33,578 bases of DNA, taken from positions 10,342-43,919 of the forward strand of contig MGVZ01000045.1 of assembly GCA_001800745.1 (NCBI GenBank), read 5' to 3'. Source of the stretch: Euryarchaeota archaeon RBG_16_67_27 (lineage in GTDB: Archaea > Thermoplasmatota > Thermoplasmata > RBG-16-68-12). Positions 1 through 8,009 of the stretch are shown one piece after another. Under the pieces are notes generated by a model that saw only the letters and a list, made by a program, of their open reading frames with translations, was not told the origin of the DNA and ran no database searches. The number at the start of each line of letters is the position of its first letter. Position 1 is the first letter of the stretch. The position numbers were made by a program, and so were the translations under genes.

Positions 1-85
1 CCCGCCGCTCGCCGCGGACAGGCCACTCCACGCCCGACTCCCGGATTCGGTCCCGGAGGAGCCCCATCCGGACCTCGAACGCCAT
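1..85 (-). CDS. hypothetical protein, N-terminal part only (runs off window start)
   Basis: Reverse-strand ATG at 85 with open frame to the edge: MAFEVRMGLLRDRIRESGVEWPVRGERR...; divergent from the PHP gene. Confidence 0.4.
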   Translation of the reverse strand, partial: MAFEVRMGLLRDRIRESGVEWPVRGERR

Positions 86-147
86 CGGCGGACGATGGGA
101 CCGCCGAGCCCATAAGGTTGACCGAGGAGTCCCGTCGACCGTCCCCG

Positions 148-158
148 CAAAACCTTTA
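148..158 (+). promoter_or_regulatory. BRE/TATA-like box CAAAACCTTTA upstream of PHP gene
   Basis: CAAAACCTTTA ending 28 nt before ATG at 187; same motif recurs upstream of other genes. Confidence 0.6.
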
Positions 159-186
159 GAGTCTCGGCCCGCTTGCCGCGTTCCCG

Positions 187-849
187 ATGCTCCTCGACCT
201 CCACAACCACACCCGCTACTCCCCCGACTCCCGCGTATCCCCCGCGGACCTCGTCGGGATCGCGAGGCGAATCGGCCTGGACGGCGTCGCGATCTCGGAT
301 CACAATTCGATCGGCGGAGTCGCCGAGGCGGAGGCGGCCGCGGGCGACGGATTCCTCGTTATCCCCGCCTGCGAGGTGTCGACGAGCGAGGGGCACGTCT
401 TGGCGTACGGAGTGCGGGAGGCACCGCCCCGGGGCCTCGGAGCCGCGGAGACGATTGAGCGGATCGTCGCCCTCGGGGGCGTGCCCGTCGCCGCCCATCC
501 CTACCGGTTCTGGTCGGGCCTCGGCGAGGCGGCCGTCCGCGCGGCCCCATTCCCTGCGCACGAGACGTGCAATGGCCGCACGCTCGGCCGCGGGAACGCG
601 AGAGCCCGGGCTTTCGCCCGAGCCCGGAACGCCGGGGAGACGGGCGGGAGCGACAGCCACTTCCTAGACGAGATCGCCCGCGCCGTCACGAGCGTGAACG
701 CGGGACCGATGGAGCTCGACGGCGTCCTCCAAGCGATCCACCAGGGGCGGACGAAGGCCCAAGGCCAGGACCGCGGACCCTCCGCCACCGCCAGGTACGT
801 GACGAAGTGCGTCGGGGAGTGGATCTTCCGCGGGATGCGTCGGATCTGA
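187..849 (+). CDS. PHP-domain metal-dependent phosphoesterase
   Basis: MLLDLHNHTRYSPDS...DHNSIGG...IPACEVSTSEGHVLAYG PHP motifs. Confidence 0.85.
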   Translation: MLLDLHNHTRYSPDSRVSPADLVGIARRIGLDGVAISDHNSIGGVAEAEAAAGDGFLVIPACEVSTSEGHVLAYGVREAPPRGLGAAETIERIVALGGVPVAAHPYRFWSGLGEAAVRAAPFPAHETCNGRTLGRGNARARAFARARNAGETGGSDSHFLDEIARAVTSVNAGPMELDGVLQAIHQGRTKAQGQDRGPSATARYVTKCVGEWIFRGMRRI

Positions 850-1209
850 CTACAGGCTCTCCTCGATCCTCGGTATGTACTTCTCGATCGCCGCCTCGAC
901 CTTCCCCGGGTCCGCGCTGGCCGGCAGGCGCAACGCGAGGACGGTCTTCCGCCCCGTGCGCACGACGAGGCATTTCCCGCCGCTCGTCGAGATCACGACG
1001 CTGTGCAGCCCCTCCTTGAGCTCCGCGGCGACTGTGTCCGCGGAGCCGATGACGACGGCGAACATCGAGGCGAACGTGTCCACGTAGACCCCCTTCGGGG
1101 CGGTCCCCGCGAGGAACGAGCCGGCGAGGGACACGAGGACGCAGTTCTGGACGCCCTCGTTCCGCTCAATCTCGGAAAGGATCGACTCGATCGCGGCAAA
1201 ATCGGCCAT
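850..1209 (-). CDS. roadblock/LC7 domain protein
   Basis: MADFAAIESILSEIERNEGVQNCVLVSLAGSFLAG... typical roadblock fold sequence, 119 aa. Confidence 0.75.
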   Translation of the reverse strand: MADFAAIESILSEIERNEGVQNCVLVSLAGSFLAGTAPKGVYVDTFASMFAVVIGSADTVAAELKEGLHSVVISTSGGKCLVVRTGRKTVLALRLPASADPGKVEAAIEKYIPRIEESL

Positions 1210-1306
1210 AGAGATCCGTCCTCGGCCCTCGTCACGGCGGGCTGCGCCCCGATTGCGAGGGGAGGGGATTAAACCTTTGCGCCCTGATTTCCATCGAGCG
1301 AACCGT

Positions 1307-1714
1307 TCAGAGACCCCGGAGGAGCTCGTGCATTGCGACCACGGCGTCGACCGCGCGGCTCGCGCTGTCGATCCGGGCTAGCGCCTGCTCGTCCGACATT
1401 CCCGGCCCCGTGATCCCGAGTCCGACCGGCTTCCCCGCGCGGAGGGCGATGTCCATGAGGCCCGAGCACGACGCGGTCATGATCGCCTCGTCGTGGAGGG
1501 TCTCCCCCTTGATGACGGCGCCGATTGCCACGACGCCGTCGACGTCCCCGCGCTCGAGGAGTCGCTGCGCGGCGAGCGGGATCTCGTACGCGCCGGGGAC
1601 GCGCACGACCGCGGAGACCTGGACACCCCGCTCGCGCGCCCTCGCGAGGGCCCGCTCGACCATGCGGTCGACGACCTCGCGGTTGAAAAGCGACGCGACG
1701 ATCGCCACCCTCAA
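1307..1714 (-). CDS. ribH: 6,7-dimethyl-8-ribityllumazine synthase
   Basis: VAIVASLFNREVVDRMVERAL...VPGAYEIPLAAQRLL...GAVIKGETLHDE; TTG start in TTGA overlap with upstream stop. Confidence 0.9.
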   Translation of the reverse strand: MRVAIVASLFNREVVDRMVERALARARERGVQVSAVVRVPGAYEIPLAAQRLLERGDVDGVVAIGAVIKGETLHDEAIMTASCSGLMDIALRAGKPVGLGITGPGMSDEQALARIDSASRAVDAVVAMHELLRGL

Positions 1715-2184
1715 GGAACCTTCACCCGCAGAGGACCCGCGTCCGCGTACCCCTCGCGCTGGCCGGTCCCAGCGCGGGCGCGGATCGCCTCGGGCCGGAA
1801 GAGGAGGTCGTACGCGTTCACCGCGTGCTCCCGAGTGCGGCGGTCGAACAGCCACGCGAGCTTCTCGTCGTCCGGAGCCTCCTCCTCGTGGACCATGACG
1901 CCGATCACATGGCGACCGACCTGGGCCTGGACGAGCTGGAGACCAAAGTCCGCGGCGAGGGCGCAATCCTTGTCCACGGTCTGCTGTCCGACCATGCCGA
2001 CCGCGATCACGAGATCGCAGCCCCGGTCGAAGAGGATCCGCGAGCCTGCGGCGAGGTCCTTGATCCCCGGGACCGTGTACCGCTCGACCTTGAAACCGCC
2101 GCCGAGCTTCCGGAGCTCGTGGACCGCGGAAGCGGCCATGTCGAACCGCGCGAACGACGTGTCGACGATCCCGATCCGCTTCAG
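1711..2184 (-). CDS. ribC: archaeal-type riboflavin synthase
   Basis: KRIGIVDTSFARFDMAASAVHEL...RYTVPGIKDLAAGSRILFDRGCDLVIAVGMVG; start assigned to CTG at 2184 because no ATG/GTG/TTG lies close by. Confidence 0.85.
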   Translation of the reverse strand: MKRIGIVDTSFARFDMAASAVHELRKLGGGFKVERYTVPGIKDLAAGSRILFDRGCDLVIAVGMVGQQTVDKDCALAADFGLQLVQAQVGRHVIGVMVHEEEAPDDEKLAWLFDRRTREHAVNAYDLLFRPEAIRARAGTGQREGYADAGPLRVKVP

Positions 2185-2669
2185 CGCTTTCGGAGCGGCC
2201 CCCGTTCCTCGGCCGGCGGTTCCCCTTCGACGTGCCTGAGCTTCTCCTGCAGCGCGAGCCACTCGCCCACCTTCCTCACGATCTTGCGCGTTCCGTCGAG
2301 GTCTCCCTCGAACTTCGGCAGACGCACCACCCGCGTGCCGAGACCCCGCCTCCCACACTCCTCGAGGATCCGGTTCTCGTCATGGGCCTGGTCGAACCCG
2401 AGCACGATGATGTCCGGCCGGACCTCCTGGAGGATCTCGTAGATGTTCCCCTCGTGCCCGAGGAGCACGCGGTCCACGGGCTTGAGGGCGGATACGATCT
2501 GGACCCTGGACGCCTCCGAGGTGATCGGCTCGTGCTTGAACTTCCGCGCGGTGCTGTCCCGTGCGACGACGACGACGAGCTCGTCACCGAGCCTGCGGGC
2601 CTCCTCGAGGAAGTAGATGTGACCGGGATGGAGGAGATCGAAGACCCCCGTCGCCATTACGCGGACCAT
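2181..2669 (-). CDS. ribL: FAD synthetase (archaeal RibL, cytidylyltransferase-like)
   Basis: MVRVMATGVFDLLHPGHIYFLEEAR... HxGH nucleotidyltransferase motif, riboflavin cluster context. Confidence 0.88.
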   Translation of the reverse strand: MVRVMATGVFDLLHPGHIYFLEEARRLGDELVVVVARDSTARKFKHEPITSEASRVQIVSALKPVDRVLLGHEGNIYEILQEVRPDIIVLGFDQAHDENRILEECGRRGLGTRVVRLPKFEGDLDGTRKIVRKVGEWLALQEKLRHVEGEPPAEERGPLRKR

Positions 2670-3355
2670 GCGCGCCACGCCTGGAGGATGTCCTGTCCTT
2701 CCAGGAACACGAGATTTCGCTCTCGCGCATATGCCTTTGCATCCTCCCGGGTCCTGGCGAGGCCGTCGTCGGACATCATCTCGCAGATCGTGGCGCTGGG
2801 GACGAGTCCCGCGATGACCATGAGGGCCGTCGTGAGCTCCGTATGCCCCCGCCGAGACGCGAGGAGGGGCTCCGCGGCGTTGAGGATCGGAACGTGTCCT
2901 GGCGAACGGAACTCGCGGGTGAACGCGGCCGCCGCCCAGCCGTTCTCGCGACCCAATGCCTCTCGCGCGAGCGCCGCGACGCGGGAGATCGTGAGGGCCC
3001 GGTCGCGGTCCGTGATCCCCGTGAACGTGTCGCGATGGTTCACCGTGATCGAGAACGCGCTGTGCCGGTCGTACCGCATGTCCTCCGTCGCGACCGCCTC
3101 GAGGAGCGGGTACGCCCTGCCGGCGGTCCGGAGGATGTCCGTCATCAGAGGCAGGCCGAGCCGCGAGTGGACCCCGCCGGACAGGGTCACGCACACCAGG
3201 CCGCCCGCATCCTTGCGGAGGGTTCGGACCGCCGGAGGGCTCACGAACTCGCTCGCGAGCGTGAGGTCCGTCTCCTCCTCCCGGCCATCACCGTCGTAGA
3301 CGAGGACGAACTCCCCGCGGCGAAGCGCCTCGACGGCCCGGACGATGTCGCCCAC
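2657..3355 (-). CDS. ribB: 3,4-dihydroxy-2-butanone 4-phosphate synthase
   Basis: RRGEFVLVYDGDGREEETDLTLASEFV...RDTFTGITDRDRALT motifs. Confidence 0.9.
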   Translation of the reverse strand: MGDIVRAVEALRRGEFVLVYDGDGREEETDLTLASEFVSPPAVRTLRKDAGGLVCVTLSGGVHSRLGLPLMTDILRTAGRAYPLLEAVATEDMRYDRHSAFSITVNHRDTFTGITDRDRALTISRVAALAREALGRENGWAAAAFTREFRSPGHVPILNAAEPLLASRRGHTELTTALMVIAGLVPSATICEMMSDDGLARTREDAKAYARERNLVFLEGQDILQAWRAWSA

Positions 3356-3436
3356 GAGAGGCCCGACGTGTCCGGCTCATATCAATGTTTTTGTAACTAC
3401 CCGATTCTCGGTTGCGAGGGTCCGGTCGGAGGCCTT

Positions 3437-4513
3437 ATGTCCGCAGGCCCGCTTCGACCCGCGTTGCTCGAGGCGTCTGCGGTCGCGAGGACGGATCCCG
3501 GGAAGATGCGGGAGATCATCGCCTCGATGCCCGAGCAGCTCCTCGAAGGCCTCCGGCGCGGGATCGGGACCCATGCGCCGCTCCAGGATGCGCGCCACGT
3601 GTTCGTCGTCGGGATGGGCGGGTCCGCGATCGCGGGGGACATCTTCCGCGCGTGGATCGCGAGCCGCTCGAAGGTCCCGATCCAGGTCGTCCGGGACTAC
3701 CGTCTTCCCTCGTACGCGCAACCGGGGGACGTCGTGGTCGCGGTGAGCTACTCCGGGGAGACGGAGGAGACGCTCGCGGCGACCGCGGACGGGATCAAGC
3801 TCGGCTGCCACCTCGTCGCAGTCACGTCGGGGGGAACCCTCGCGAGCCTCGCCCGGTCCGCAAAGGCGGACGTCGTCGAGATCCCGGGCGGCTTGCCGCC
3901 GCGGGGCGCGTTCGGCCACCTCTTTGGAATCCTCCCCGGGATAGGCGAGGACTGGGTCTACGGGGACCTCCGCGGGGAACTCGAACGCGCGGTCGTCCAC
4001 CTGAAGGGGCTCCGCGAGCGGCTCAGGCCCGACACCCCGAAATCGAGGAACCGCGCGAAGGCGCTCGCCGTGCGACTCAGGGGGAAGACCCCCGTGGTCT
4101 ACGGCGCCCCGCCCTTCACGGCGGTCGCGAAGCGCTGGCAGACCCAGCTGAACGAGAACGCGAAGGTCCTTGCCTTCTCTTCGGAGTTCCCGGAGGCGGA
4201 CCACAACGAGCTCGTCGGTTGGTGCTCCGACGGAACGTCGCGGCGGTTCGCGCCCGTCTTCCTGCGCGACTCCGACGAGACCCCGGAGATGCGCCGGCGG
4301 CTCGATGCGACCGCGGCCCTGATGGCGCGCGGCGCGAAGGTCGAGCAGCTCGAGGACGAGGATGACGAGCTCCTCGGGCGGATGCTCGGGCTCCTGTTCC
4401 TGGGCGACTACGTGAGCCTGTACCTTGCGACGCTCCGGCGCGTGGACCCCCTGCCCGTCGCGCCCATCGACGAGCTCAAGGCGCGGCTCGCACGGCGGCA
4501 CGGAAAAAGCTGA
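3437..4513 (+). CDS. bifunctional phosphoglucose/phosphomannose isomerase
   Basis: FVVGMGGSAIAGDIFRAW...VVAVSYSGETEETL...FGILPGIG...NELVGW; ATG at 3437. Confidence 0.88.
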   Translation: MSAGPLRPALLEASAVARTDPGKMREIIASMPEQLLEGLRRGIGTHAPLQDARHVFVVGMGGSAIAGDIFRAWIASRSKVPIQVVRDYRLPSYAQPGDVVVAVSYSGETEETLAATADGIKLGCHLVAVTSGGTLASLARSAKADVVEIPGGLPPRGAFGHLFGILPGIGEDWVYGDLRGELERAVVHLKGLRERLRPDTPKSRNRAKALAVRLRGKTPVVYGAPPFTAVAKRWQTQLNENAKVLAFSSEFPEADHNELVGWCSDGTSRRFAPVFLRDSDETPEMRRRLDATAALMARGAKVEQLEDEDDELLGRMLGLLFLGDYVSLYLATLRRVDPLPVAPIDELKARLARRHGKS

Positions 4514-4514
4514 A

Positions 4515-4633
4515 CGCCGAGGGGGAGACTTTCAGGCAGCCGTCATCAGAGCGGCGGGAGCCTTTTGAACTCCCGGGGCCTTGCGACCACCAGCTCTCCA
4601 AGCTGGCGCCCTACCGGACTAGGCGACCTCGGC
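4515..4633 (-). tRNA. tRNA-Ser(GGA), interrupted by a 35-nt intron in the T-loop
   Basis: Coding strand GCCGAGG|TC|GCCTAGTCCGGTAGGGC|G|CCAGC-TTGGAGA-GCTGG|class II variable arm GGTC-GCAA-GGCC|GGGAG-TTCAAA[intron]T-CTCCC|CCTCGGC|G; all arms pair, acceptor 7/7. Confidence 0.93.
4529..4563 (-). other. tRNA-Ser T-loop intron (position 59/60)
   Basis: Intron AGGCTCCCGCCGCTCTGATGACGGCTGCCTGAAAG; bulge-helix-bulge: GGGAG/CTCCC, 3' bulge AGT, central 4-bp TTCA/TGAA, 5' bulge AAA, GGC/GCC; splicing yields TTCAAAT. Confidence 0.9.
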
Positions 4634-4664
4634 ACCCAGCGCTCGCGCCATCGGCTCCGCTGTA

Positions 4665-4692
4665 ATAAAGGTTCTCCGTCAAAGGTTCTCCG
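4665..4692 (-). promoter_or_regulatory. tandem duplicated promoter-like element upstream of tRNA-Ser
   Basis: Coding strand CGGAGAACCTTTGACGGAGAACCTTTAT: two exact copies of CGGAGAACCTTT (4681-4692, 4667-4678), period 14. Confidence 0.6.
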
Positions 4693-4700
4693 CCGGGTTC

Positions 4701-5657
4701 TCACTTCCAGAGCTTCGGGTACGTGCCCGGGTCCATGAGCACGCGTGCCGTGTCCGCGGCGATGCCCGACTTCGCGACGACGACCTCGTCCGTCGTCAGG
4801 AGGGACTTCGCGAACGCGACCGCTTCTCCTTTAGCGCTGAACACGCCGACGGCTTGCCCCCGCCGGATGCCCGGGGTGAGCCGCGCGATGCCCGGGACCG
4901 CGAGGTTCGCCCCGTGGCAGATTGCGTCGACCGCCGTGTCCTTCACGACAATCTGCGGGAGGTGTGCGAGGAGCCGCTCGAAGGGCACGAGCGCCTTGCG
5001 GAGCGGCGCCTCGTCCCCCTCCTCCTTCCAGAAGGCGATCGCGTCCCGGTACGCGTTCAGCGGAAGGGCCTCCGTCTCCCGGAACGTCGCGGTGCGCGTC
5101 CTGCGCAGGTCGACCATGTTCGCCCCGACGCCGAGCGCCTCTCCGAGGTCCGCGCAGAGCGTCCGGACGTACGTGCCGGATTCGCAGCGCACGCGGAAGA
5201 GAACGTTCCTCCCCGAGATCTCAATCGCCTCGAACTCGTACACGTGACGGGACCTCCGCTCGCGCTTCACCGCCGACCGGACCGGGGGCGTCTGGTAGAC
5301 CTCCCCCACGAAGCGCCCGATCATCGTGCTCAGCCGGCGGGCGTCGACGTCCTGATGGAGCTGGAGCACGCCGACGTACTCCTTGTCCCCCTCGAGCACG
5401 GCCTCGAGCCCCCGCGTCGCGTCGGCGAGGGCGACGGGGAGCACGCCGGTGACCCGGGGATCGAGGGTGCCGGAGTGTCCTGCACGCGGCACCCCGAACA
5501 TGTCCCGCACCCAGGCGCTCACCTGGTGGGACGTCGGCCCCTGGGGCTTGTCGACGAGCGCGACGCCGAGCCGGATCGCGTCCCGGATCGCGCGCGCTTC
5601 AGGCCGGGTGCCGTGCTTCGAGTCCGGGGTGTCGTGGAGGACGACGAGCTCGGTCAT
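4701..5657 (-). CDS. truB: Cbf5/TruB-family tRNA/rRNA pseudouridine synthase
   Basis: GVALVDKPQGPTSHQVSAWVRDMFGVPRAGHSGTLDPRVTGVLPVAL... with C-terminal PUA-like region. Confidence 0.93.
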   Translation of the reverse strand: MTELVVLHDTPDSKHGTRPEARAIRDAIRLGVALVDKPQGPTSHQVSAWVRDMFGVPRAGHSGTLDPRVTGVLPVALADATRGLEAVLEGDKEYVGVLQLHQDVDARRLSTMIGRFVGEVYQTPPVRSAVKRERRSRHVYEFEAIEISGRNVLFRVRCESGTYVRTLCADLGEALGVGANMVDLRRTRTATFRETEALPLNAYRDAIAFWKEEGDEAPLRKALVPFERLLAHLPQIVVKDTAVDAICHGANLAVPGIARLTPGIRRGQAVGVFSAKGEAVAFAKSLLTTDEVVVAKSGIAADTARVLMDPGTYPKLWK

Positions 5658-6193
5658 CCTGCCACCCGCGCGAGGATGGTCTCGACGATTCGCTCGGGGG
5701 TCTTTTCGGAGGAATCGACGACGAGGTCGTACACGCCGCGGTCGTCGAGGTCGATGCCGTAGACCTCCCGGTACCGGGTCCGCTCGGACCGCTCCCTCAC
5801 CTCGATCTCGTGGCGCGCGGCAGCGGCGCTCCCGCGTTCCCGTTCCTCGACGCGCCGCGCCCGGACATCGACGGGTGCGTCGATCCAGACCTTGAGGCAC
5901 GGGATCCGCCGCTGGGACAGGAGGTATGCCTGGATCCTCCCGTCGACAACGATGTCGTCGCCCATCGCGTCCCGACGGAGGACCTCCTCGAGGACGAGGC
6001 GGTCGAGCTCCCGGTCGATTCCGGGGTCGGCCTCCGCGGCCCGGGAGAACGCAAGGATGTCCATGCCCCGGGCCTTCGCCATCTCCCGGAATCGTGCGCC
6101 GGCGGACACGAGGGCGTAGCCGAAGCCCTCCGCGAGGCGCTCCGCGACCGTCGTCTTCCCGCTTCCAGGAGGACCGCCGATCGCGATGATCAT
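5654..6193 (-). CDS. cmk: cytidylate kinase
   Basis: MIIAIGGPPGSGKTTVAERLAEGFGY P-loop; archaeal CMK size and synteny with cbf5 and EMC3. Confidence 0.88.
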   Translation of the reverse strand: MIIAIGGPPGSGKTTVAERLAEGFGYALVSAGARFREMAKARGMDILAFSRAAEADPGIDRELDRLVLEEVLRRDAMGDDIVVDGRIQAYLLSQRRIPCLKVWIDAPVDVRARRVEERERGSAAAARHEIEVRERSERTRYREVYGIDLDDRGVYDLVVDSSEKTPERIVETILARVAG

Positions 6194-6202
6194 CCGGACC
6201 CC

Positions 6203-6934
6203 TCAGGCCCGGTCCGGCTCCGCACGGAGGGGTAGCCCCATCTCGCGGAGGCGACGGCGGAAGCGGACGTACTTCATCACGCGGGAGACGATCTGCCCGA
6301 AGGGGATCGCGAGGAGCGAGTAGAGGAGGACCCAGGACGGGAACACGTAGATCGACGGCAGCCACACGTTCGAGGACCACGGGACCGCGATGAACTGGTT
6401 CCCGTTCGCCGACAGGGAGAAGTCGACGAACGTCCGGAGCCAGCTGAACATGACGATGAACACGAACATCGTGAGGGCCATCGACTTGTATGGCGAGAAC
6501 ATGAGGGCCATCTGGTCCTGCTGGAACCCCTTCTGCGCCTCCATGAGCTGCTCGAGCCGCGCCTTGTTCCCCTTCCGGACCGCGTCCATCCGCTCCCTGC
6601 TCCACGCGCGCATGATCTTCTGCGTCCGCGCCTGCCGGACCCAGTTCGTGAAGTAGTCCCGGACGATCGACGAGAGGGTCGTCGTGAACATCCCCGCGAG
6701 GAGGATCGTGATCACGGGGATCGCCGCGTTGAACCCCAGGAGGGGCGTGAGAACCGCACTCGCCGCGTTGCCGGCGATCTGTGCGAGCTGCGGGTCGAAG
6801 AGCGTCCAGAACGCGAGGAGGAAGAGGAAGATCATGACGAACCGAGAGAGGCTCCCCTTCGGCATCGCGGGGGCGCGGGGGGCGGAGGGCTCCGCTGCGT
6901 CGGGTCCGTCCGGGGTCTCCGAGGCGTCGGCCAC
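6203..6934 (-). CDS. EMC3/TMCO1 (DUF106) Oxa1-superfamily membrane protein
   Basis: Three hydrophobic segments and RDYFTNWVRQARTQKIMRAWSRERMDAVRKG coiled region; cmk neighbourhood. Confidence 0.8.
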   Translation of the reverse strand: MADASETPDGPDAAEPSAPRAPAMPKGSLSRFVMIFLFLLAFWTLFDPQLAQIAGNAASAVLTPLLGFNAAIPVITILLAGMFTTTLSSIVRDYFTNWVRQARTQKIMRAWSRERMDAVRKGNKARLEQLMEAQKGFQQDQMALMFSPYKSMALTMFVFIVMFSWLRTFVDFSLSANGNQFIAVPWSSNVWLPSIYVFPSWVLLYSLLAIPFGQIVSRVMKYVRFRRRLREMGLPLRAEPDRA

Positions 6935-6978
6935 GCACTGACGAAAGGGCCTTTCGATATAAGGATTTCCAGGCCGAC

Positions 6979-7344
6979 TCAGCCGGCCTGGGGAGCCGCC
7001 GCACCGCCCAGCGCCTGCTGGATTCTCTCCCCGAGCTGCTCGTAGCGCTCCGTGAGCGCCTTCTCCTGCTTCTGGATCGACTTCACGCGAATCGTGATGG
7101 TCTCCTTGTGCTCGTCGAGCTCCTCCTTGAGGCCCTTGCGGTCGTCGCTCTTCACCAGGAGCATCCCGATGCTCTTGTAGATCGTCGTGTCGGGCCCGAC
7201 CTTCCCGAGCTCGTCGAGGGTCCCCTCGACTTCGCGGAGCTTCGCCTCGAGCTGGAGCCGCTGGGAGGCGAGGACCTGGATCTGCTGCTGCAACTGCTGG
7301 TACTGGGCGATCTGGTTCTGCAACTGGGGGGAAATCTCCTTCAT
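6979..7344 (-). CDS. pfdB: prefoldin beta subunit
   Basis: MKEISPQLQNQIAQYQQLQQQIQVLASQRLQLEAKLREVEGTLDEL...VYKSIG-like IYKSIGMLLVK. Confidence 0.9.
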   Translation of the reverse strand: MKEISPQLQNQIAQYQQLQQQIQVLASQRLQLEAKLREVEGTLDELGKVGPDTTIYKSIGMLLVKSDDRKGLKEELDEHKETITIRVKSIQKQEKALTERYEQLGERIQQALGGAAAPQAG

Positions 7345-7574
7345 CGGCTCACCTGTTCGCGGACGCGCATGGCGACGTCGGACCAACGCAGGTACGAGTT
7401 CACCGCGGCACGGAGCGCACCTGTGTCCTCCGCGTCAATCCGAATCGAGACGCGACCCCTGCGTCCCGCGACCGCGACGCGGGCCTTCGGGACGTCTCGA
7501 CCCGCCTCGGGACGAAGGGCGCCCGCGACGACGTCGGCTCCGGGCCCCTCGAGCACGATCTCCGCGCGGCGCAT
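7341..7574 (-). CDS. KEOPS complex subunit Pcc1
   Basis: MRRAEIVLEGPGADVVAGALRPEAGRD...IRIDAEDTGALRAAVNSYLRW; conserved position in the superoperon. Confidence 0.8.
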   Translation of the reverse strand: MRRAEIVLEGPGADVVAGALRPEAGRDVPKARVAVAGRRGRVSIRIDAEDTGALRAAVNSYLRWSDVAMRVREQVSR

Positions 7575-7576
7575 GG

Positions 7577-7711
7577 TCACCGCGCCTTGACGACCTTCTT
7601 CACGTTCGGTCGTTCCTTGTAGAAGATCTTTGAGCCGCAGCGCTCGCACTGGATCCCGACCGTGTTGATGTTCGCGCGGATGGGCTCGAAGCAGACTGCG
7701 CACTTGTACAC
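7577..7711 (-). CDS. rpoP: DNA-directed RNA polymerase subunit P (Rpo12)
   Basis: YKCAVCFEPIRANINTVGIQCERCGSKIFYKERP; GTG start at 7711 with GGAGG 7 nt upstream. Confidence 0.88.
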   Translation of the reverse strand: MYKCAVCFEPIRANINTVGIQCERCGSKIFYKERPNVKKVVKAR

Positions 7712-7713
7712 GT

Positions 7714-8001
7714 TCAGGCCTCCTCCGCCTTGGGCTCTTCTTCCTCGGCCGTGGCGGGGACCTCTCGCTTGAAGCTCGTCGTCACGACGGGCCGGTATGC
7801 CCCGCCCGCGAACACCGTCCCGCAGTGGCGGCACGCCCAAACGCCCGAGGACTTCCGCTTCACGGCGATGGCCTGGCAGTTCGGGCACGTGTGCCGCGCG
7901 CGGAGGACCTCCTCGATCTCCTGAACGCGGCGGCGGATCCGGACGCCATAGCGCGGACCGTAGCGACCGACGACGCCGACCTTGCGAGTGCGACGGGCCA
8001 T
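7714..8001 (-). CDS. rpl37ae: 50S ribosomal protein L37Ae
   Basis: MARRTRKVGVVGRYGPRYGVRIRRRV...CPNCQ...SGVWACRHCGTVFAGGAY. Confidence 0.93.
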   Translation of the reverse strand: MARRTRKVGVVGRYGPRYGVRIRRRVQEIEEVLRARHTCPNCQAIAVKRKSSGVWACRHCGTVFAGGAYRPVVTTSFKREVPATAEEEEPKAEEA

Positions 8002-8009
8002 GGACGACC

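Noticed and set aside
2561-3436. Long 5' extension of the PGI/PMI ORF
   Set aside because: The extension is antisense to ribL and ribB with shadow-type composition; homology begins at MSAGPLRPALLEAS near 3437.
4529-4563. Box C (CTGATGA) and box D (CTGA)-like motifs inside the tRNA-Ser intron, suggesting a C/D guide RNA
   Set aside because: The boxes are only a few nt apart with no room for guide and C'/D' elements; the 35-nt intron is too short. Likely chance.
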